DNA of 32,087 bases from Firmicutes bacterium UBA5493 (GCA_002424045.1 DIPH01000049.1:1-32087); one strand, 5' to 3'; shown: positions 24,802-32,087, counted from the first letter of the stretch. The notes: a model not told the origin generated them from the letters alone. Translations and numbers: made by a program.

Positions 24802-25314
24802 CTATTTTGAAGCTACGCTATATACCGAATCGGTAGTCAGCGCTGCTTCGATAAACTGCTCTTGCTCTCCGTTTGTGAACAACCTTTCCACATCAATTAT
24901 AACGGTAAGCCCGTTGTCAGACTGGGCTACACCATCCACGAAACTAACTAGCTGACCAGATATACTATCTGGAGGCTCCTGAATGGCTGATGTTTCAATC
25001 TCCATTACTTCATCAACGGAATCAACAACTGCGCCAAACAGAGAATCTCCAATCTCGAGGATAATGATTTTCGAGTTTTCTATATGCGCTGGCTCTGGTA
25101 GTCCAAATCGGCTTCTTAGAGATATAATCGGCACAATTTCACCACGCAGGTTGCGGATTCCACAGATTTGATCACTGGTCTGGGGAAGACGAGTGACTTT
25201 TGCCCATTTCACAATCTCCCGGACCTTTGAGATACGAATCCCATATTGTTGGTCCTCTAGGCTGAAAACAACAAATTTTTGGTGCGCTTGGGCTGTACTA
25301 GAGTACTGCACCAC
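24802..25314 (-). CDS. cheW: CheW-like chemotaxis coupling protein
   Basis: 170 residues forming one CheW domain (about 10-150), which links receptors to the CheA kinase. Recognisable segments are KFVVFSLEDQQYGIRISKVR, then ICGIRNLRGEIVPIISLRSR, and DSVDEVMEIETSAIQEPP. The start is GTG at 25314 (a second GTG follows directly) with GGGAGGT upstream. It is immediately upstream of the chemoreceptor. No CheA or CheY is in the window, so it must join proteins encoded elsewhere. It lies 36 bp after the c-di-GMP enzyme gene, probably in one transcript. Confidence 0.93.
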   Translation of the reverse strand: MVQYSSTAQAHQKFVVFSLEDQQYGIRISKVREIVKWAKVTRLPQTSDQICGIRNLRGEIVPIISLRSRFGLPEPAHIENSKIIILEIGDSLFGAVVDSVDEVMEIETSAIQEPPDSISGQLVSFVDGVAQSDNGLTVIIDVERLFTNGEQEQFIEAALTTDSVYSVASK

Positions 25315-25350
25315 ACACCACCTCCCTGTCTAAGAATGCATGTTGCACAG

Positions 25351-28221
25351 CTACATACTCACTGCGGCTTTTCCTCTACTCATGGCTTCGACGAACACTT
25401 TCACAATGTCAGGATCAAATTGCGTTCCTGCATTATTCCTGAGTTCCTCTATTGCTTGTCCCTTGGTGAGACTCTTTTTATAGGGGCGCTCACTAACCAT
25501 GGCATCGTAGGCATCAACCACTGCAACAATTCTGGACTGTAGTGGTATGTCTTTGCCCTTTATCCCTTTGGGATAGCCCGACCCATCCCATCTCTCATGA
25601 TGCGCTAAAACGTAGGTAGCGATATCAGTTAAATCAGGGACGGCACCTAAAAGCCTATATCCCACTTCTGGATGGCGAATCATCTCCTTCCATTCATTTT
25701 CCGTAAGTACACCGGCTTTATTTAAGATCTGCTCGTCGATGGCAATTTTTCCTATGTCATGGAATAACCCCACAATTCCTAACTCATTGACCTCTTGATC
25801 GCTTAAGCCTACTTCTTTGGCTAACCGTTTGCACAAGGCACTTACCCTCTTTGAGTGCTGCTCCTCACGAGGATTTTTCTCACATAAAGCTACCATCAAA
25901 GCTTGGATAGTCTCACCCCTAAATCCAGAACTTTGATACAGCTTTGCACGGTACATGTGATTTTCAGCCCTCTTGAAAACGGTATCAATATCTTCGGTAG
26001 ATTCAGTCTTGGTGGACCAACCAAGGGACATAGAAATTGGTATGGAATTTACCGTCTCCTTTTGTAACGCTTTCTTGATTCGCGACACCAATTTTTCAGC
26101 TTCTCGTGAATTAGCTCCAGGGATAACTACAATAAACTCATCACCGCCCCATCTAGCGATAATCTCATCACCTCGGCAAGTACTTTTAAGTATTTGAGCT
26201 ACTTTCCGGAGGAGCCGATCGCCAGTTGCGTGCCCAAAAGTGTCATTTACTAGTTTCAGTCCGTCTAAATCTGCCATAATAATTGAGACGGAGAGGTCAC
26301 GAAAATCGTCCAGTTCCTCACGCTTCTTTTCGAAGTATCTCCGATTATGCAGGCCAGTTAGGTGATCATGGTAGCTTAGGTATTCTATTTCCTCTAATCG
26401 CTTCTTTTCTTCGGACACATCCCGGAAAACAAGTACTGCTCCTGTTATCTCGCCATCGATACTCATGATGGGGGCAGCACTGTCTGCTATGGGCTTCTCA
26501 GCGCCATGTTTGGATAATAACAGTATGTGATTAGCCAAACCTATAGTTTTCCCAGAGTTCAGGACGGTTTCTACAGGATCTTCACACTCTTCTCGGGTAT
26601 CTTCGTTTATAGCATTGAACACTTGGAAAAAAGGTTTCCCCAGTGCTTCTTTGCTCGACCATCCTGTCAGTTCTTGAGCTACCTCATTGATCATCTCTAC
26701 TCGACCATCTCGATCGGTTGCTATCACTCCATCTCCTACCGATAGCAATGTAGCTCTCAGACGCTCCTTCTCTTCCTTTAGTGCTATTTCGCTTTTTTTC
26801 CGTTCCAAGCCAGCCCAAACCCCATTCATCAAGAGTGTGATTTGCCAGATATCCATGTCATTATAATCTGTCTCCTTGTTGGCCAGGCCAATAACTGCTA
26901 CGATTTTTCCTTGATCAAAGATGGGAAGTGTCATAAACTTAGTCAGCCCTACATGTCCTGCCGGGTATCCCTTCTTGAGAGAATTGGTTTTTGCAAAATC
27001 ATTAACAATAACGGGTTTCTTTTGCCGGACAGCTTCGCCCCAAACTCCAGTTTTGTCGAGTTGATAAATGGTTTCTCTGTCTATAATTCGGCACTGCCCC
27101 ATCACATCGTGTGACCAAGTACTGAGGGTGAACTCCTTCTTTTCATCACAATACAAGTATATGTACCCAAATTTGCTACTGGTCAGTTCCAATGATTCAG
27201 CCAAGGCATAATCTAGTAACTCCTGCATCGAAGTGGTTGGGTGCTGCAGAATACGCACCAAGCTCTCATTACGCTGTAAGTTTTGGCGAATTTCCTGTTG
27301 AGCTTTACGCCTCTGCAGGATATTGATAACTAGGGCGATAATGACAACTAGTTGAACAAACAAGAAAAAAGCAAGGGAATATAGCCATCTCTGACGGGAC
27401 TTCTCTAACTCCCTCTCAGTCACTTTTCTTTCTGTTATGTCATGTAAGGTGCCAAACACAGAGTCTGTCTCTAAATCGTACTCGCCAATAGAATGCACAT
27501 CTATGATGACGCCATCCACCGGACGTCTCAATCTAAGCTCAATGTCATATGGTATGTTTTCTTCGAGGAGCGCCTGCAAAGCGCGTTCACGCACCTCTCG
27601 GTACTCGGGTAGAGTGATCTCGTGTAAATCCGGAATTGGTCCTCCACTGGCCAGACCAAGAATCTGTTCAGCTCCATCAGAGAGGATAAGCCGATCGTCC
27701 GAGAGACGAAATTCCCACGAACCTAAGCCAGTAATCATCTCTGCTCTACGCAAACGGGCATTCTTTTCCAGGAGCTCTCCCTCGGCTTCTACACGAGCTG
27801 TGATATCACTTATAACAGAGAATAGTAAGCTTTGCTCTTCATCGATGGGATAGGAGTAAACCTCAACCGTGCGAACTTCTCCACTAGCCAGGCGGTGTGG
27901 AAATATGAAAAAGTTCCTTTCCTCGTTCGCCGCTGCACGCCTTTCTTGAGCCACTTCTTCAGGTGTGTACATGTGAATCTTATCTATGTACATGCTCTTC
28001 AATTGTTCTACAGAGTAGCCGTAGAAACTTGCAGCCGCTTCATTGGCATTGACGATCTTTCCTGACTCTGTTTCAACAAGCAGCATAATAGAACCGTGAT
28101 TATTGAACGCTCCTGCCCAGAGGCCATCAGAAGCCTGCATCTGTGCCACGACTGGCACGGACGTCAATGCTACAAGAATACAAAGGCCAACAATTGCTTG
28201 TACCCACTTTCCCCATTGCAC
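25351..28221 (-). CDS. Membrane PAS-PAS-GAF-PAS-GGDEF-HD-GYP protein (c-di-GMP synthesis and breakdown)
   Basis: About 956 residues from the GTG at 28221, chosen because GGAGGT lies 9 nt upstream; the longer ATG frame to 28290 overlaps the previous gene. Order: N-terminal membrane/signal helix (6-26), PAS (33-145), PAS (155-267), transmembrane helix (279-301), GAF (325-472), PAS (485-605), GGDEF (610-765), HD-GYP (780-945). The cyclase signature RWGGDEF (691-696) is intact. The inhibitory-site position is R-G-D-E, so the usual RxxD is not canonical. The phosphodiesterase has HD in FHDIGK and HHERWDGSGYP, both intact. Either activity could dominate, with sensing by the PAS and GAF domains. Confidence 0.93.
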   Translation of the reverse strand: MQWGKWVQAIVGLCILVALTSVPVVAQMQASDGLWAGAFNNHGSIMLLVETESGKIVNANEAAASFYGYSVEQLKSMYIDKIHMYTPEEVAQERRAAANEERNFFIFPHRLASGEVRTVEVYSYPIDEEQSLLFSVISDITARVEAEGELLEKNARLRRAEMITGLGSWEFRLSDDRLILSDGAEQILGLASGGPIPDLHEITLPEYREVRERALQALLEENIPYDIELRLRRPVDGVIIDVHSIGEYDLETDSVFGTLHDITERKVTERELEKSRQRWLYSLAFFLFVQLVVIIALVINILQRRKAQQEIRQNLQRNESLVRILQHPTTSMQELLDYALAESLELTSSKFGYIYLYCDEKKEFTLSTWSHDVMGQCRIIDRETIYQLDKTGVWGEAVRQKKPVIVNDFAKTNSLKKGYPAGHVGLTKFMTLPIFDQGKIVAVIGLANKETDYNDMDIWQITLLMNGVWAGLERKKSEIALKEEKERLRATLLSVGDGVIATDRDGRVEMINEVAQELTGWSSKEALGKPFFQVFNAINEDTREECEDPVETVLNSGKTIGLANHILLLSKHGAEKPIADSAAPIMSIDGEITGAVLVFRDVSEEKKRLEEIEYLSYHDHLTGLHNRRYFEKKREELDDFRDLSVSIIMADLDGLKLVNDTFGHATGDRLLRKVAQILKSTCRGDEIIARWGGDEFIVVIPGANSREAEKLVSRIKKALQKETVNSIPISMSLGWSTKTESTEDIDTVFKRAENHMYRAKLYQSSGFRGETIQALMVALCEKNPREEQHSKRVSALCKRLAKEVGLSDQEVNELGIVGLFHDIGKIAIDEQILNKAGVLTENEWKEMIRHPEVGYRLLGAVPDLTDIATYVLAHHERWDGSGYPKGIKGKDIPLQSRIVAVVDAYDAMVSERPYKKSLTKGQAIEELRNNAGTQFDPDIVKVFVEAMSRGKAAVSM

Positions 28222-28249
28222 TACATTCTTACCTCCATATGCCCATCGC

Positions 28250-28882
28250 CTAGAGCAGGGCGCATGCCCTAATAAGATCCGAGATTTCACCAGAGATCAT
28301 TTGAACTGCTGCAACTATATGACGGTTAAACTGTGTATCGCTATTTTGATCTAGAAAGTCGATACAGCCACCAATACTTAAAGGAGGACGAAAAGCTTGT
28401 TTACTGGTCATGAAATCGATTTCGTCAGCCACCGTCACTATTTGGGTTAGGAAACATGGTCGCTCTCCTTCGAGGTGTGTCGGGTAGCCACCTTTCCCAT
28501 TAGCCCAGCGATGATGGTTTAGGACGATACCCTTCACGGTATCATCCATGCTAGGTAAACTCGCAATATATTGCCAGCCATGTATGGGATGTGTCCGGAT
28601 TAATTCCACCTCTTCAGTCGATAGAGCTGTATCCTTATTGAGAATTTCTAAAGGAATCTGATATTTGCCAATATCATGAAGTAGAGAACCCATTTTGAGC
28701 TGGGATAGTTCACGACTGGATAGCCCTAGTGCCGTTCCTATAACATGGGCTAGTTCGCGTGTACGAAGACAATGCACAAATGTGCGATAGTCTAACCTAA
28801 GCAGAAACTTCATCACATCAATGTCAGAGTCCGTTAGTTGATTCCTATCGGTCTTGTCCGTGAATTTTGCTTCAACATTCAC
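28250..28882 (-). CDS. HD-GYP-type c-di-GMP phosphodiesterase-like protein
   Basis: 210 residues from GTG 28882, which has AAGGAGG 8 nt upstream; the ATG frame to 28978 lacks such a signal. A single HD domain covers most of the chain: LLHDIGKYQIP with the metal-binding His-Asp, EVELIRTHPIHG, NHHRWANGKGGYP matching the GYP motif, and VTVADEID. There is no sensor or membrane part, so it is a stand-alone cytosolic enzyme. It should hydrolyse c-di-GMP or a related cyclic dinucleotide. It ends 29 nt before the start of the large GGDEF-HD-GYP gene. Confidence 0.85.
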   Translation of the reverse strand: MNVEAKFTDKTDRNQLTDSDIDVMKFLLRLDYRTFVHCLRTRELAHVIGTALGLSSRELSQLKMGSLLHDIGKYQIPLEILNKDTALSTEEVELIRTHPIHGWQYIASLPSMDDTVKGIVLNHHRWANGKGGYPTHLEGERPCFLTQIVTVADEIDFMTSKQAFRPPLSIGGCIDFLDQNSDTQFNRHIVAAVQMISGEISDLIRACALL

Positions 28883-28912
28883 CCAGCTCACCTCCTTCTG
28901 CGTTGCCCGCGC

Positions 28913-28934
28913 AACGGTTGCATATGCAACCGTT
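28913..28934. promoter_or_regulatory. 22-bp perfect palindrome, candidate operator
   Basis: AACGGTTGCATATGCAACCG plus TT is a perfect 22-bp palindrome centred on TTGCATATGCAA. A flanking GTTGC/GCAAC repeat (902-915) extends the pattern. It lies 31 nt upstream of the HD-GYP start and directly after the MarR-like gene. Its size and two-fold symmetry fit an operator for a dimeric winged-helix regulator. It has no U-run, so it is not a terminator. Confidence 0.6.
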
Positions 28935-28949
28935 TGGCTTAAAAAATGG

Positions 28950-29414
28950 TCACCTGACTCCACGTGCCATATTTGCAATCAAATCACAGGAGCCTTTCCC
29001 TTTAAGCTCCATAACAAGCTTCCGGGAAGCCTCAAGCAGGCTTCGAACACTATCTTGGTCGGTATTCACAGGGCACCTGTAGCTGTTTACTCTGCTCGAC
29101 AGTTGATTGATAGTGTCTTTTCCCCTATCGGTCGCGCGGAAATAGACACAGAGCGATTCGCCAAAACGGACTTCTTGTACTAAGTCGTCCCGTTCTAGGG
29201 CGACCACAATCTCTTCTAGCGTTTCTTTGGTGAAAGTGGTTACTCTAGCCATATCGGCAAGAGTAAACGTATCCGATGAGCCTGCGATCCAAAGCACCGG
29301 AAGCTCTAAAACCGATAAACCCAAGTATGCAGCACAGCGACTTAAGCAACGCTCCATCTCCTGGTGTAAAAGCTTATGTATAAAATAGAATTCAATCATA
29401 TCCCCACAGGACAT
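28950..29414 (-). CDS. MarR-like winged-helix protein
   Basis: 154 residues from ATG 29414; an ATG at 29435 lies at the Shine-Dalgarno AGGAGG itself and is less likely. The centre has a winged-helix pattern, DTFTLADMARVTTFTKETLE then EEIVVALERDDLVQEVRFGE, flanked by dimerisation helices as in MarR proteins. The match is weaker than for the neighbour at 29442-29975. It is an acidic Cys-containing protein with no known ligand motif. It starts 27 nt after the first MarR stop. Confidence 0.65.
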   Translation of the reverse strand: MSCGDMIEFYFIHKLLHQEMERCLSRCAAYLGLSVLELPVLWIAGSSDTFTLADMARVTTFTKETLEEIVVALERDDLVQEVRFGESLCVYFRATDRGKDTINQLSSRVNSYRCPVNTDQDSVRSLLEASRKLVMELKGKGSCDLIANMARGVR

Positions 29415-29441
29415 CTCCCCGTATCCTCCTATCATTATTAC

Positions 29442-29975
29442 TTAGCTCGTCTGCTTCATGAACCTGCTGATTAATTCGACTGCATTGACAGGGAGATTCT
29501 TCATTTGCTGCACATTTGACACATAATTATTCCCATATACGTATTGCACCAATTTAAAAGCGGTACGAGCAAAAGTAACTCGCTCTTTTTCGTCAAGTGC
29601 CAGAAAACCCTGTGCAAAGGCAAGCCCTTGGCCTTTTGCATGTTTTTCTATGAGTTCATGTAAAACCGCTTCTCCCCTCTCCGTGAGGGTAAACTCGCAA
29701 TAGCGACGATCCTGGCAAATTTTGCGTATCACTAGTCCGTTTTTCTCTAGAGAATAAATGCTCTTGGAAATCGTGCCTTTGTCCCTTTGCATTATCAAGG
29801 CCACTTCTGTCACAGTGCTTTCTTTAGAAAACCATATCACCAACAATATTTGCTCTTCTGTCACTGTCAACCCTGCGTCCTGAGCGACTTTCTCCCAGTT
29901 GTCATAGATCTCATCCCAAAGGAGACGTAGGCAACAAATGGTAACGAAATCTAGGCTTCCCCGAGCGTTATCCAT
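29442..29975 (-). CDS. MarR-family transcriptional regulator
   Basis: 177 residues. Dimerisation helix about 10-35, winged helix-turn-helix about 40-110 (TVTEVALIMQRDKGTISKSI then YSLEKNGLVIRKICQDRRYC), and C-terminal helices. The DRR wing motif is intact. The ATG has GGGAGGT 5 nt upstream. It is first in the c-di-GMP/chemotaxis operon, behind a promoter at 30037-30066, and probably regulates that operon. The ligand is unknown. Confidence 0.9.
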   Translation of the reverse strand: MDNARGSLDFVTICCLRLLWDEIYDNWEKVAQDAGLTVTEEQILLVIWFSKESTVTEVALIMQRDKGTISKSIYSLEKNGLVIRKICQDRRYCEFTLTERGEAVLHELIEKHAKGQGLAFAQGFLALDEKERVTFARTAFKLVQYVYGNNYVSNVQQMKNLPVNAVELISRFMKQTS

Positions 29976-30036
29976 GTGTTACCTCCCTCAACTTTATCGT
30001 GACTACGTATACACCCACCCCACAAGTTGTCCCATA

Positions 30037-30066
30037 ATTTTACCACAAATTGCTAATGATTGCCAA
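30037..30066 (-). promoter_or_regulatory. Promoter of the MarR/c-di-GMP operon
   Basis: TTGGCA (30066-30061), 18-bp spacer, TAAAAT (30042-30037) on the minus strand, about 60 nt before the MarR start. Two GCAAT repeats 10 bp apart lie between the hexamers and could bind a repressor. Confidence 0.55.
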
Positions 30067-30102
30067 CAAAACGTTAAATAATACTGATATAGTTGTCTTT
30101 TT

Positions 30103-30276
30103 TTAGTACTCGCGAAGCGCATTTACTAAATCATAGAGATTTTCCAATTCACCAATGACCCGATCAAGCTCGCTATTCCTTAGTTTGTCAGATTCGACAA
30201 ACGGTCTCAAACGTAGTTTTTGAAATCTGTTTTCATTAATGCGCTCAGTTATCATCAGCAAAACCTTACCTTTCAT
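30103..30276 (-). CDS. 57-residue protein under riboswitch control, unknown
   Basis: A small gene below usual length cut-offs. It starts at ATG 30276 with AAGGAG 10 nt upstream (a TTG at 30279 is also possible) and stops at 30103. The product begins MKGKVLLMITERINENRFQK and ends with NSELDRVIGELENLYDLVNA then LREY. It is charged, soluble and probably a helical hairpin. The SELDRVI segment and length recall Spo0E-type aspartyl-phosphatases (S-x-E-L-D), but the rest does not fit well, so I leave the function open. Immediately upstream are a terminator, a c-di-GMP-I riboswitch and a promoter. Downstream, with no terminator, is the promoter of the c-di-GMP operon. Confidence 0.6.
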   Translation of the reverse strand: MKGKVLLMITERINENRFQKLRLRPFVESDKLRNSELDRVIGELENLYDLVNALREY

Positions 30277-30314
30277 CAAGTCTAAGCTCCTTCAATAAAA
30301 TCGGCACATCTACA

Positions 30315-30354
30315 CAAAAAGAGACCTTTTCCTAACATGATGCTAGAAAAAGGC
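30315..30354 (-). terminator. Riboswitch expression-platform terminator
   Basis: On the minus strand CCTTTTTCTA (353-344) pairs with TAGGAAAAGG (334-325), with one mismatch and a 9-nt loop, then TCTCTTTTTG. It lies between the riboswitch aptamer and the 57-codon gene. Its 5' arm with one preceding base, GCCTTTTTCT (354-345), is exactly complementary to AGAAAAAGGC at the 5' end of the aptamer (481-472), so the two structures exclude each other. Confidence 0.7.
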
Positions 30355-30396
30355 TTGAAGAATCATTTTAAGCGTGAACTCAACTTATCACAATTC

Positions 30397-30481
30397 AGAA
30401 AGGGAACCCGGCGATCATAGCTTTTAGAGCCTTAGACCCGTGGCTTTGCGTCCGTTCCTTTAAGAACGTTTGCCTTTTTCT
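30397..30481 (-). promoter_or_regulatory. Cyclic-di-GMP-I (GEMM-I) riboswitch aptamer
   Basis: Minus-strand RNA with the GEMM landmarks in order. GGCAAAC (473-467) is followed by a CGTTC/GAACG hairpin. The invariant GGACGCAAAGCC and ACGGGTCTAAGG come next, then an apical stem of the second hairpin, and finally CGCCGGGTT. P1 forms from AGAAA (481-477) and TTTCT (401-397). The base before CAAAC is G, the residue that selects c-di-GMP over cGAMP in this class. It lies between a promoter and a terminator, upstream of a small gene and of a c-di-GMP enzyme operon. Confidence 0.9.
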
Positions 30482-30508
30482 TCCGTTTGGTTAATGAAAA
30501 CATTTTTT

Positions 30509-30537
30509 ATTATGGCACATATTGTTAAATAGGTCAA
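30509..30537 (-). promoter_or_regulatory. Promoter of the riboswitch transcript
   Basis: TTGACC (30537-30532), exact 17-bp spacer, CATAAT (30514-30509) on the minus strand: ten of twelve consensus bases. Transcription would begin near 30502, about 20 nt before the aptamer. Confidence 0.75.
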
Positions 30538-30580
30538 GGCTGCCGACGGTAGCCGCATGAATTTGCCGCGATACCTTTTT

Positions 30581-30620
30581 CGAAATACACCCAAATTGCG
30601 CGAGGGACAGTCCCTCAAAC
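30581..30620 (+). repeat. Dispersed GGGACAGTCCC repeat, copy 2
   Basis: Second copy of the 40-bp element (34 of 40 identical to 21261-21300). Here the palindrome is longer, GAGGGAC-A-GTCCCTC. It abuts the stop codon of the TPR gene and shares base 30620 with it. Confidence 0.6.
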
Positions 30621-32087
30621 TATAGCTCGCGCTCTAGAGCAGCTCGAACTGTACTGACTGCATCTTCAACATCAATGCTTGACTCAAGCTCCCAAATGCG
30701 ATTGAGGGTTTCAATGCTCTTCTCCAGATCTCGATAGGCGAAGGTTCTCGTGTCCCAGGGATCTTCGCCCAACGCATGGGTTCCAGAAAAATAGATACGA
30801 GCCAGAATCCAAAGGGCGTCTACGTCTTCAGGGTTTGCCTCCACCTTCGCCTCCAAAAGTCCCACAGCCTCATCATATCTGCGCTCAAGTAAAAGTTGCT
30901 CCCATTGACTTCTTTGTCCCCCTTGAACCACTACATCCCCAGGGATAGTAGTATCTGCACCGAAATGTAGACCACCGCTAGAGGAAAGCGTATTTCCCTC
31001 CTCATCCAAAGCCTTAACCACTATTCTTAAACGGTCATAGACTTCAGGACGTCCCACCAAGTAAGCTGGATCAATCCCTCGCGAATCATAACGTACTACG
31101 CCAAATCCAGTGACCGTCCGTTTGTCAAATACCATACGCCTTTGCTTGGTTATCTCCGACCTGGCGCTAACATAAGATGTTCCACCCTCCGCGTTAATGA
31201 TAACCCCTGATACGGACACTCCGTACTCATGGGCACCAGGATAAGCATCCCATGAAATTTCAAAGGACTCGCCTGCGTAAATGAAGTTTGGTTCAGGTTG
31301 CAGAAGTCTAACTGGCTCCACAAAGCGAAACTCTATGAGGGGTGATTTGTCCTGGGCCGTTAGATCCAATTCTCCATGGAGAATTTGCAGGTGCGTGCCT
31401 TCCACCAATTGTGCCTGATGATAGTTCAAGCCAATCCCAAACTCAAATGTAGCTTGGGGTAAGGTGCCGACAAATGTGCCATCTTCCGAGGTTACCCACC
31501 GACCTGGCTGATCGGTGAAGTAGGAACGAGAACCGTCGATTATTTGGTTAGCATACACATTAATCCCTGATAGAGGCTCACCCAATGCAGTAACCCTTCC
31601 CTGTACAAGGACGGGTTCCCCACTTTCTTGCACTCCTAAGTTGGCCAGCTTCGTTTTGATCTGCTCCTGATAATAAGGGACAATGCTAATTTCCAGGGGC
31701 TCACCAGTACTAGAATCATGCAGGGGTTGGGCACGAAATTCTTCTTCAGACTCCTTGGCCATCATCAAAACCCTTTCATAGGCGTTTCGAGCCCCATCGT
31801 AGTCTCCTCTCAAAGCCAACACGTCTCCTAGCTTGATCTCAACTTCAATTGCACTGTGGTTTGGTAGATGGAGTTGACAGTATTCTATAACTGCCAAAGC
31901 TTCATCTAGGAGGTTTCTCGCCTCGTAGATTTGAACCAGGCGCATTGCTGCATTTAGTCTTCCTGTTGCCCTTTCATTTCGAAGGGCCTGAAAATAAAAC
32001 TCTTCGCTGCGGGGATCACCAAGAATATGGTAGGATTCGGCCAGCTTGTAATCAACATGGGCTGCCGCCCAATGATGGGGGTATTTT
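30620..32087 (-). CDS. TPR-containing protein with carboxypeptidase-regulatory-like domain (N-terminus beyond window)
   Basis: The frame is open from the stop at 30620 to the right edge (last full codon at 32086), so the true start lies outside; the ATG at 31945 is internal to a TPR region. Visible order: tetratricopeptide-like helices (YKLAESYHILGD..., LDEALAVIEYCQLHLPNHSA..., GDYDGARNAYERVLMMAKES). Then comes a carboxypeptidase-regulatory/CnaB-like domain (VQGRVTALGEPLSGINVYA...TSEDGTFVG), a fibronectin-III-like sandwich (EPNFIYAGESFEISWDAYPG...RLRIVVKALDEEGN), and a C-terminal TPR pair (RRYDEAVGLLEAKVEANPED). It looks like a secreted or envelope scaffold; no enzymatic motif is visible. Confidence 0.8.
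   Translation of the reverse strand, partial: KYPHHWAAAHVDYKLAESYHILGDPRSEEFYFQALRNERATGRLNAAMRLVQIYEARNLLDEALAVIEYCQLHLPNHSAIEVEIKLGDVLALRGDYDGARNAYERVLMMAKESEEEFRAQPLHDSSTGEPLEISIVPYYQEQIKTKLANLGVQESGEPVLVQGRVTALGEPLSGINVYANQIIDGSRSYFTDQPGRWVTSEDGTFVGTLPQATFEFGIGLNYHQAQLVEGTHLQILHGELDLTAQDKSPLIEFRFVEPVRLLQPEPNFIYAGESFEISWDAYPGAHEYGVSVSGVIINAEGGTSYVSARSEITKQRRMVFDKRTVTGFGVVRYDSRGIDPAYLVGRPEVYDRLRIVVKALDEEGNTLSSSGGLHFGADTTIPGDVVVQGGQRSQWEQLLLERRYDEAVGLLEAKVEANPEDVDALWILARIYFSGTHALGEDPWDTRTFAYRDLEKSIETLNRIWELESSIDVEDAVSTVRAALEREL

Noticed and set aside
25973..27853. Several plus-strand ORFs of 60-140 codons opposite the large GGDEF-HD-GYP gene
   Set aside because: The minus frame encodes continuous conserved domains here; the plus frames are antisense shadows without start signals.
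1..32087. CRISPR arrays, tRNA or rRNA genes, insertion sequences with intact transposases, prophage genes
   Set aside because: I found no regularly spaced repeats, no tRNA-like cloverleaf or rRNA-like conserved stretch, and no transposase, integrase or phage structural ORF.

Overview
The window looks like a chromosomal segment of a Bacillota (Firmicutes)-type bacterium. Signs are strong AGGAGG-type ribosome binding sites, frequent TTG and GTG starts, an oligoendopeptidase F, an MsmX/UgpC-type sugar ATPase and MarR regulators. Nearly all secreted proteins, including the sugar-binding protein, have signal peptides without a lipobox. That would fit a two-membrane (diderm) Firmicute such as Limnochordia, but this is an inference. 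Almost every gene is on the minus strand; the exception is one lipoprotein at about 21.4 kb.

Left part (1-17.2 kb), reading leftward: a polysaccharide-utilisation locus. Operon 1 runs from 17008 down to 8039: stand-alone secreted CBM9-like protein, solute-binding protein, secreted GH3, two CUT1 permeases, a second secreted GH3 and the ATPase. Operon 2 runs from 7573 down to 2853: a larger divergent GH3, a second stand-alone CBM9-like protein and a secreted right-handed beta-helix protein, closed by a terminator. PepF and a HAD hydrolase follow. An OmpR-type response regulator and histidine kinase (19125-17213) sit just upstream of operon 1 and end in a terminator. Both operon promoter regions carry TTCAG-type direct repeats with an 11-bp period, the expected layout for an OmpR-family activator, so I infer that this two-component system controls both operons.

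Middle (19.2-21.1 kb): a decayed zone with remnants of a signal-peptide protein, a LacI-type regulator and a multiply frameshifted, N-terminally truncated L-arabinose isomerase. Copies of a dispersed palindromic repeat built on GGGACAGTCCC lie in and beside it. Next come the lipoprotein and a second HAD hydrolase about 80% identical to the one at the left edge. Both HADs carry D-x-N instead of D-x-D in motif I.

Right part (22.9-30.6 kb): a cyclic-di-GMP and chemotaxis locus. It encodes a MarR regulator, a MarR-like protein, an HD-GYP-type protein, a membrane PAS/GAF/PAS-GGDEF-HD-GYP protein, CheW and a chemoreceptor split by a frameshift. Upstream lies an unannotated cis-regulatory cassette: a sigma-A-type promoter, a c-di-GMP-I (GEMM) riboswitch aptamer, a terminator whose 5' arm is exactly complementary over 10 nt to the 5' end of the aptamer, and a 57-codon gene missed by ordinary length cut-offs. 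This is the most interesting element in the window. The window ends inside a TPR-containing protein that runs off the right edge.
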